Positions 56,220 through 64,000 of a stretch of 64,000 nt of DNA are shown piece after piece (the first letter of the stretch is position 1; every line of letters begins with the position of its first letter). A model generated the notes under the pieces. The model did no database searches. It had not been told where the DNA came from and saw nothing but the letters and a program-made list of their open reading frames with translations. A program made the position numbers and the translations under genes. This stretch comes from Dipetalonema caudispina (lineage: Eukaryota; Nematoda; Chromadorea; Rhabditida; Onchocercidae), in NCBI GenBank assembly GCA_013365325.1, contig JABVXV010000036.1, positions 186,001-250,000 on the forward strand. Direction: 5' to 3'.

Positions 56220-56503
56220 TTAAAATCTCTTCAAACATCTTTGTAGTATATTTCAAAATATAATAATAGTAATTCAAAAAAAAGAAAAAAACCATGTAGA
56301 GAACTTTCGAAAAAGATTTTTTTTTTTTCAAGAATTTCAATAACAGACAAAATCGTTTCGGCTGTTAAACGACAAAATAAATTTTATTGAAATTAAAAGT
56401 GATGAAACAAAAAAATTGTAAACGATCAAATCACAAAGATAAGAACAGAATAAACTAATTAATCAAAGAATAGAAAAGTCGTTTTTTTTTTTTTTCTCAC
56501 TCA

Positions 56504-56523
56504 CTCTCTCTCTCTCTCTCTCT
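56504..56523. repeat. (TC)n microsatellite
   Basis: An alternating CT tract of about 20 bp next to a T run. Confidence 0.85.
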
Positions 56524-57590
56524 TACTTTCATCATTTAAACGATTTTTTTTTTTTGTTTCCTCAAGAATTAACTAAAACAGAGAGAAATTACAACAGGTA
56601 ACATATTTGTAACGAATTGAATTGTTATGAATAAATTAAGCAAAAAAAGATGGGTGCAAAAATTATTAACACTTGTAAATTTCGTTGCTTGAAATGCATC
56701 AACCGAATATGCATTGAAATATGCAATACCATTAGTATATCGATCAATGATACAAGGATCAAAATAGTGTATAAATTGATCAGAATCATTGTGCTATACG
56801 TTTGATCAATTGTGATCATATCAAATTATGATCGTATTGCAATGCAATATTTCGTTAATTAAAATTATTTTGTATTATTGCAACAGCCAAAAGTGTAATC
56901 TAAAAAAAAAAAAAAAAAAAAATTATTTGATAATGTAATTGCAAGAGAAATTAAATTATATTTCATTGCAAACTGTTTTTTTTTTTTTTTTTTTTTTCAC
57001 TTAAAACAAATGCTATCATTTTGTATTGATCCAAATACTATTCAATTTTACATTTCAACAATTAAGATAATGACTTATATTAATTACAGATTAACTGATC
57101 TAGTTTAACCTTAATTACTATTTCAAACTAGATGCTAGTTTTAATAACAATCAATAGATCTTCGATTACTGTTCAAAAAAAAAAAAAAAAAAAAAGAATG
57201 GTTATTTAAAATTTCACCATGCACTTATTCGTGTAACCAACCATACAGTTAATAATTAGAAAGAAAATAATTACAAATAAATTTGCTTTAAATTGTAATT
57301 TTTTAAAAAATTCAAATTTTTTTATCTAACGATTATGCTTAAAAGGAATATTTCAGTAAAAGTAATTCATTGTTTACAAATTGTTGGCTTGGTTATTTAT
57401 TGATAATGCATAAAACAGGAATGGTAGCGTGAAATTTCATTTTTACCGAATCAATTATTGGTACATGTAGTAGGACGTAATTAACCGTGTTTATTATATG
57501 CTAATTAATGCTTTAAATGCAATTAGTTTTTGTTGATTGCCTTAATGCAAATGAATTTTATGCAATGTTTTTAAACTATTTTATTTCTAG

Positions 57591-60500
57591 CAAAATTTGC
57601 AAATTTCAAAATCAGAAGTTGAAAGTGTAGTAAAAAAGAAAGCAAGAAAGAGAAACAGTTCTTCTGAAGCTTTCTTCGATAATGCAGTGCAAAAACTTCA
57701 ACTATTAATTGCTGATATGGGACTCGAAATACATCCTATGATAGTCAGAATTTATTACTTAATAAATTTCACATGTTTATATTCATACAATTCAACAAGT
57801 TATCAAAGTTCTTAATGACGATAAAAGATCAGAATCACAGATTTCCCTTTATAATGAATCAGAATCCACAGATACTCTTTCGTTTTTTAAATTTTTCAGC
57901 ATTAACTATTTGAGTGTTTTCCTACTTCTAAATGTCATCGTTGATGATATTAGGAATACATAATGATACATTAAATAGTCTGTTTTAATGTAACTTTTAA
58001 ATTTTCATTAATTTTTACAACCTAATTTTCTCATTAATATAGCTATAAATGATAGAAAATGCAATTCTGATTAATTAATTAACACTAATTATCTAGAGTG
58101 AACAAAATAATTGTTCTGGTGATGAATTAGAACTAAAGGAAGAAAATTATTTTGGACGACTTTCTGAATTGTTCATTGAAGAACGAATAATTAAGAAACC
58201 AGGTAGTGAAATTTGATGGAATATGAAAATTTTCCTTACAATTTTTCCCTTTAATATCTAAAATTGTTAATGGAAAATTGCTGTAAAATTTGTGAAATAA
58301 ATTTAAATTTAGCTAAGAGTTAATGCATAAATTTTATTTTAAATTTTTAATTGAAAATAATTTCTTTTAGGTGATTATGTGATTTCTCGTACACATGATG
58401 ATAATTTTCGATTTTCATTAATGTCTGAAGAGCGACAATTATATCATTTATCTATTGTGAAATTTTGGGGAATATATACTTTCGAAAATTCCATCTATCC
58501 ATTGGCTACTTCGTTGACCAAACTAATTCAGAAATGTATTCGAAGCCCTGTGAGTGCATTGAGCTATTGATAAATTTAAACTAATTAAACTTACGTCTAA
58601 AAAATGTTTTTTGTAGATGAATATATTATCAGCAATACTGAGAACAAACGTAGTATTACGTCATTTCATCAATTCAAATATCGAAGATGAGAATGATTAT
58701 AGCTTATCTGGATTATTCCTAAGCAAGAATGATATGATCAGGACGGAGAATCTTATCTCAAAAGGGAAAATTGCAGATGTAATTGATGAATTTTTTGATA
58801 TCAAAAAAAAAAAAATTAAGACTATCAATTAATCATTTGATGGGAAAAATTTGTTTATTTTATAAATTAAATGAAATTTTAAACATCCCATCCAGGATAT
58901 TTATTTATAACCGTATCCGATTTGGAACTCAAAAAAGTGCTTTACTGGATATTTGAACGGTTGTTATTAATTTTTAAGTAGGATTCAAAGAAATTTCGCT
59001 AATTTCATTTCTTTGAGCACTTATCTCGGATACAGTTTCTTTTCATTTAGAAATTTACTTCTCGAAAATTTCCAAACTATTTATGAAAATTTAAAATGAT
59101 TTTGAAAAATTGCAGTGTTTTCTTGGTACCTTGCGCATGTTGAACAAATGTGAACAGGTTGTAATTAAAGTTATGCATAAATACGATTACAATGAACTCG
59201 ATAATATTTGTCGGGTAAAATCTACAATTTTCATCGTTTTATTTTTTGAAATACGACAAAGTTTTCCCTTTTTTCTTTTTTTTTTTTTTTTTCTTCTAAT
59301 AACAAGTGTAACAATAATTTATGCAAAAATTCAATAACCCTAAAATACTAGTTGATTTAGTTCAATCATATAATAGTACAAAATATTCAAGTATCTGATC
59401 AGTATGATATTTAAGGAGTTGCATATCTCGAATTTATTGCACCGATTTACATCTATTGATTCGGTGATACCGGTACAATCTGTACAAATTTTTCAATCAC
59501 CATATATGATTATTTATCCATTCATGAACTGTGGCTCATATCCGGATTTTGCACAACGCATGGGATCACATCTTACTTTTACAGATAAGATAGAAGTAAA
59601 TTTATTCGACGATATTTTTATCTTCTATATATTATCAATATTGAATATTATATGAATATTTCGTTTAGATTGCACAAACAATAGCACAAGCCTTAGCTGA
59701 TATGCATTTTCTTGGTTTATTGCACTGCGATATTGGTGCTAGAAATATATTTGTAAGAAAAATAATGATTAATAGTTCAAAGGTTATCAACTCTCCATCC
59801 CTCTATGGTGGTTACAAATACTATTTGGGTGATTTTCGTGAATCACATATTGGGAAGTAAGTAGACCTAGAAATTTTCCATTTTTTTCCTATTTTCTTTT
59901 TTACAACAAAAAATTTATTTATTAATATTGTATTAAATATATGAATTGTAGATTTATTTTTATTACAATTTGAAGAGATAATTTTAAGAATTAAAGAAGT
60001 AAATCCTGATGAACCAATAAATATTCGTTGGCTTGCACCAGAAGTATTCAAAACAAAACAATTAACAAAAGCTACTGATGTTTTTGCATTTGGTATTACA
60101 CTTTATGAAATTTTCACCGGAAATTTGCCATATTTTTCGATGTGTTCGGAAGAGATTCGAACAAAATTAAAAGCTGGTCATAGGATAAGACCCGGTTAGA
60201 AATTTAATCATTTCTCATAATCATAACTGATTATTTCAAAAAATAACAAATAGCATTATCAAATGATCAGTCAATTTTTGTGAGATAAATTTGTTTTCAA
60301 AATTTTAAAATTTTATTTTTCCTCATTTCTTCAATGAAATGTTTTCAATCACTTATTACAATTTCATTATAAAGGCATAAATAGCAGTGTTCGTTTAAAA
60401 TTCAATAAATAGCCAGCTATTTAATTTTTTTTTTTTTTAAATGTATATATTACAGAAACGCATGATATTGAATTACCACGAAAGATATTGAAATTGATGA

Positions 60501-60592
60501 AGCGTTGTTGGCGTACGAACGTAAGTGAACGACCAACAATGGATGGTGTTTGGCTATTATTAAAAGCAATTCGAAATAGTAATAATTTCTAA
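57591..60592 (+). CDS. SH2-tyrosine-kinase (FER-like) with degenerate motifs, 5' end missing
   Basis: Nine exons: 57591-57743, 58097-58202, 58371-58549, 58617-58778, 59116-59214, 59416-59595, 59669-59856, 59989-60194 and 60456-60592; 1410 nt, 469 residues, phases consistent. The first exon follows a TTTCTAG acceptor without a start codon, so upstream exons are missing. Residues 1-50 are basic and helical. The SH2 domain (about 68-146) begins YFGRLS and ends with a typical TFENSIYPLATSLTKLI, but the FLVR position reads GDYVIS: the phosphotyrosine-binding Arg is replaced by Ser92. The kinase domain has a poor glycine loop (KGKIADC), VVIK with Lys218, HCDIGARN (312-319) in place of [14 protein letters not shown] (347-352) in place of DFG, then IRWLAPEVF, DVFAFGITLYEIF and CWRTNVSERPTM. 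Lys, catalytic Asp314, Asn319 and Asp348 remain, so weak activity cannot be excluded. It is a relative of the kinase at 6383-10557. Confidence 0.9.
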
Positions 60593-61300
60593 ATAAGAAT
60601 GTTATGAATGTAATTTTCATGAAAAAGAATTATCTAAACTATTTCAATAGCTTTTTGAATACACATTATTATTCATTCGGGTAAAAATTTGTATCGAAAT
60701 ATGAATTAAAATTTTCATTATTGAATCGCCAGGATTTCATTTAATTTTTTTTTTAATATTTTTTGTGCTATTATTTCATTTAGGCAGTTTTTTTTTTAAA
60801 TTAGCTTTTCTCTTGTAAGCATGCCTAAGCTATTTCTTTGGAATTAAACCTTGATTAGAAGATTTAATTGAAAAAAATAAATTGAAAGAATTAATTTCGC
60901 AAAAAATCTCATACAAACTTAGTATTTTAATATTAACAGGACGAAAAAATTACTGCATCCATTTAACCATACGACAATTTCTGATCATTATTAAATTTTG
61001 TTATTATTGTACAAATAACTAAAAATGCCCTATTGTATTCTGTTACTATGCAAATAATTAAAAAAAAAAAAAGCCTTGTTGACAAATATTTACTTTTTTA
61101 TTAGATATCTATAAATGGCTAATATAGCATTGTTAGATGATTAACTATCACTTAAATGTTGTAATGAATTTATTTTAATTTACATATTACGTAAAATTTT
61201 ATAATTACAATAGATTTTTAATATGAAATGAAGTGAATATTATAATCGAAGAATGACATTTACCAGGATACAATCATTGGCTGAATTAAACAATCATCAC
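60593..61300. other. 3' flank of the SH2-kinase gene
   Basis: AT-rich, no coding signal. No clear AATAAA lies close to the kinase stop codon. Confidence 0.55.
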
Positions 61301-61370
61301 TTACTTACTAGGCTCACCTACCATAAGCCAATTATCTTCATGATTCAAAAGAGTGTCCAACAATGGTACA
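61301..61370 (-). CDS. Possible terminal exon of a minus-strand gene
   Basis: On the minus strand an AGCTTTTAAG acceptor precedes 23 codons (VPLLDTLLNHEDNWLMVGEP and two more) ending in TAA at 61303-61301. Composition stands out from the surroundings and includes Trp, Asp, Glu and His. The rest of the gene would lie to the right, but I could not find a partner exon in 61.4-64 kb. No family was recognised. Confidence 0.35.
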
Positions 61371-63480
61371 CTTAAAAGCTATCAATCGTCAAAATATTAA
61401 AAGCAATTGTCGCTTAGCTTTTAATCATTCGTTTATTGTTTGATCAAGCATAAATCTAAGTAATTTCAATAAGGCTTAACAATATATAACCACAAGAAGA
61501 CAAATATAATATCGCCTAAATTTAGAAAATTAGCTTTGAAGAGTCTCGATTCGATATTAAGAAATGTTATTTGATAACCTTTAGCGGTTGACTAGTTGAC
61601 CTTTTATGCAACAGTTTGTTCATGATTGAATTGTTAATTACTGTAATTAATAGTATGTCAATCTTTCAACGATTAGAATGCGGTGAATCTTTGTTTTTTT
61701 TTTTTTTTCTTTTGATATGTTAATTACTACATTACCAAAATTGATTACTACAATTAGTACTACAATTACCAGTTAATTACTTAATTTAAAGTATGAGTAA
61801 ATGAAACAGTGTGAAGTAAAACGATCAGTTTTGAAAATAAAGAGTGAATAGTTGTATTTTAATGACGATAGGATCAGAAATGAAGAAATCTGAATCCATC
61901 ACTGCTATCAGAAAATTCGTACAACTTTAGCTTAGGATGAAATGAATTCCTGTGAACGGATCATTACTATCTTAATTTCTTTGATAATAGATTAATCCAT
62001 GATCGAATAAGAACTAATTTAGATTGATGAATTTTTGATATCAAAAATTCCGAGGTAAAGAATTTGCAAACATCTAATTCGTTCATTAAATCTGAAGAAG
62101 AAATTACTTGAAGAAATTTTTTAACTTTTTCAACTATTTTATTAAAAAATGAGCTATGCATGGATGAAAAATATTTTCCAAAATAAGGACAGACAATTGA
62201 ATAATTTGTGAAAAAAAAAAATTCTTGAAAAAAAAAATTCATTTTTCAAGAAACGACATTTTTGAAGTGAATTGAAATTATTCAAATGCATGTTTTCAAA
62301 ATAAATGACAATCTTTGAGAGTGTACGACGAACTTTTGATCGATTTTTGCTAATTTCAATAGAAATGAGATTTCATTCATTCGAAAGGAAATTCATTTTT
62401 GTTTTTTCTGGCAAATGAAAAATGACTGTTTCAAATATCTTAACCGAAAATGATTATTAAACTCACAATAATAATTATTGAAATTTAGGATAGCAAAACA
62501 GAATAAAGCTAAACCAATTAACAGACTAACATTTTTAGCCTTGGTCTGATAGCTTATAGCATTGATGAAATTCAAAAATTTCATCAACAATAGTTGCTAA
62601 GCTTAGGATGATTCATTTCTGATTTGTGCACAAATTTATATTCCATTGGGATCAACGACAGAGTTACTCGAATAACACGGCAATGATTAATTTTAACTGA
62701 TAGAATCTTGAAGATGAAAGAATATGATAGAGCAATAGGATCATTACCAGTTAGCCTTTACTTATATTGGCCGAGTATACATTTCACAGCATATTAGCCT
62801 GAAGTGAAATGCGAAAGAAAGAAGGCAAAGAGAGGTTAGCTTGTTGGTCCCAAAGGAGTACGAAAGAGTAATAAACGATGAACGGAATGATCAACCGAAC
62901 AATGTCCTCTTTTCAAACCATTTTATTGAGCTAAGTCATTGGATAACTTACGAAATGGTTGTTAGTATTAGCTTCCAAATTATCTTCACTTGTTGATTTT
63001 CGATTCTCTAATTTAAATAAGTGAAGACATAATAAGATAGTCTATAAATTGCTTAATTGACAAATATAACTTTGACCTTTTCTTTTAAAAAAAAAAAGTT
63101 AAAATTAGTATTCATTCTATCACCTTTATTCGAAGTTTTTTTTTTTTTTTTTTTTTTCTTATCAAACTTAGAACGATAATTTGACACTTAGAATCTGTCT
63201 GTTACTAATGAAATCGAAACTTGTTTAAATCTATAAAGTTTGTAAAAATTAAAAAACATAATTCAGAGAATTAGCAAATTTAGTTACTGTCTCTCTTCCA
63301 TGTATGAAATTCTTGGAATTAATTTACATAAAGAAGGAATCTTTAGCTCAGCTTTAATTGAAAATAGCTCAAAATAAATTTCCATCAGAATCATAGCTCC
63401 TTGAAAGATGACCACAGAAAGTGTTACCTTTAATTGTATCACATAGATTGTTGACAGAATGCAGTGCAATAAAGCATGAA
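61371..63480. other. Gene-poor right end
   Basis: AT-rich with T runs (61694-61710, 63137-63159). A less AT-rich patch at 62800-62920 has no open frame with a recognisable domain. Open frames at 62242-61967 and 62590-62393 (both minus) are Phe/Lys/Ile-rich and look like noise. Confidence 0.5.
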
Positions 63481-63500
63481 ATATGCGTGCATGCATATAT

Positions 63501-63606
63501 GCGTGTCTGTGTGTGTGTGTGTGTATGTGTGTGTATGTGTGTGTGTGTGTATGTGTGTGTGTATGTGTGTGTGTATGTGTGTGTGTATGTGTGTGTGTAT
63601 ATATGT
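63501..63606. repeat. (TG)n array with regularly spaced TATG interruptions
   Basis: About 105 bp of alternating TG broken by TATG at several points; in the right half the spacing is close to 12 bp. Apparent open frames on both strands across it (His-Thr or Val-Cys repeats) are products of the repeat. Confidence 0.93.
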
Positions 63607-64000
63607 GACATGAGATAATATCAGTGAAACATGAAACGAAACAAATTTTGATAAAAACTTCACGAAAAATTTTTCCTCATTTTTAGAGTGAAGTCACACC
63701 CTTTTCCAAATTTTAAAATTTTTTTAAATTAGGCCAAAAGCCATTCCGTTACTCATCCATTATTTCGACGGCTCTTTTATTCTACCTCATTAATTAAAAT
63801 TTACCAATTCTTATCGGACAACTAATGTCCTTTCTTTCTTTATCTCATCCTTACCATCTTTTATCCTCTTCGGACATTTAATCTTAATGGTAATCCGAAA
63901 TTAGCAATATTTCTACAAATATAGTGAAATAATTCATTTCTACATACTGTATCAATTTTTTTTTTTTTTTTTTTTTTGAATTTTTAATTACTGTTTCTAT

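Larger units (their letters stand above)
54554..57590. other. Gene-poor stretch before the SH2-kinase gene
   Basis: AT-rich with many long homopolymers. It contains an exact 43-bp-period duplication (55480-55563), a 37-base T run, a (TC)n array and one coding-like minus-strand fragment at 55475-55389. Missing 5' exons of the SH2-kinase gene may lie here, but none was found. Confidence 0.5.

Noticed and set aside
61967..62242. 91-residue minus-strand open frame
   Set aside because: Phe/Lys/Ile/Ser-rich, no splice context or domain; expected by chance at this composition.
63369..63663. Three open frames with His-Thr or Val-Cys repeats
   Set aside because: They are translations of the TG array.

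Overview
The window is eukaryotic nuclear DNA from a nematode, most likely a filarial-type (clade III) species. It is very AT-rich, genes are cut into many 25-240 bp exons by mostly 50-400 bp GT-AG introns, and several start codons lie 0-21 bp behind a splice acceptor, as expected for spliced-leader trans-splicing. The encoded proteins are animal proteins with nematode-like features. The species assignment is inference; no rRNA, tRNA, CRISPR array, transposon or bacterial insert was recognised.

Layout. 1-1.3 kb: a possible 3' exon of a minus-strand gene and a two-copy repeat. 2.1-5.6 kb (+): a CIAO2B/MIP18 protein of cytosolic Fe-S assembly, then a mitochondrial rRNA 2'-O-methyltransferase (MRM2/FtsJ). 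6.4-13.0 kb (-): a FER-type tyrosine kinase preceded by mitochondrial ribosomal protein L40. 13.4-14.7 kb (+): PAM16/TIM16, head-to-head with L40. 15.9-17.0 kb (+): a COMM-domain protein. 19.2 kb (+): a 70-residue acidic/polyproline protein. 21.8-24.2 kb (-): protein phosphatase 1 catalytic subunit. 27.0-33.5 kb (+): a 21-exon BCAS3 homologue. 35.8-42.1 kb (-): an oxysterol-binding-protein-related protein in 17 exons. 42.8-44.5 kb (-): a five-exon gene I do not recognise. 44.5-54.2 kb: nearly gene-free, rich in A/T homopolymers. 54.2 kb (+): the terminal exon of a small one-pass membrane protein. 57.6-60.6 kb (+): an SH2-tyrosine-kinase whose SH2 and kinase motifs are degenerate. 60.6-64 kb: mostly empty, with one possible terminal exon and a (TG)n array.

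Four of the first five confident genes serve mitochondria or metal-cluster biology (CIAO2B, MRM2, L40, PAM16). CIAO2B, MRM2 and PAM16 appear to keep a neighbourhood that I recall from one C. elegans cosmid. The two kinases belong to the FER-like family that is expanded in nematodes; one looks active and lacks SH2, the other looks catalytically and phosphotyrosine-binding compromised. Exon joins below were made by hand, checking splice sites and reading-frame phase at every junction; the complete models close as whole numbers of codons.
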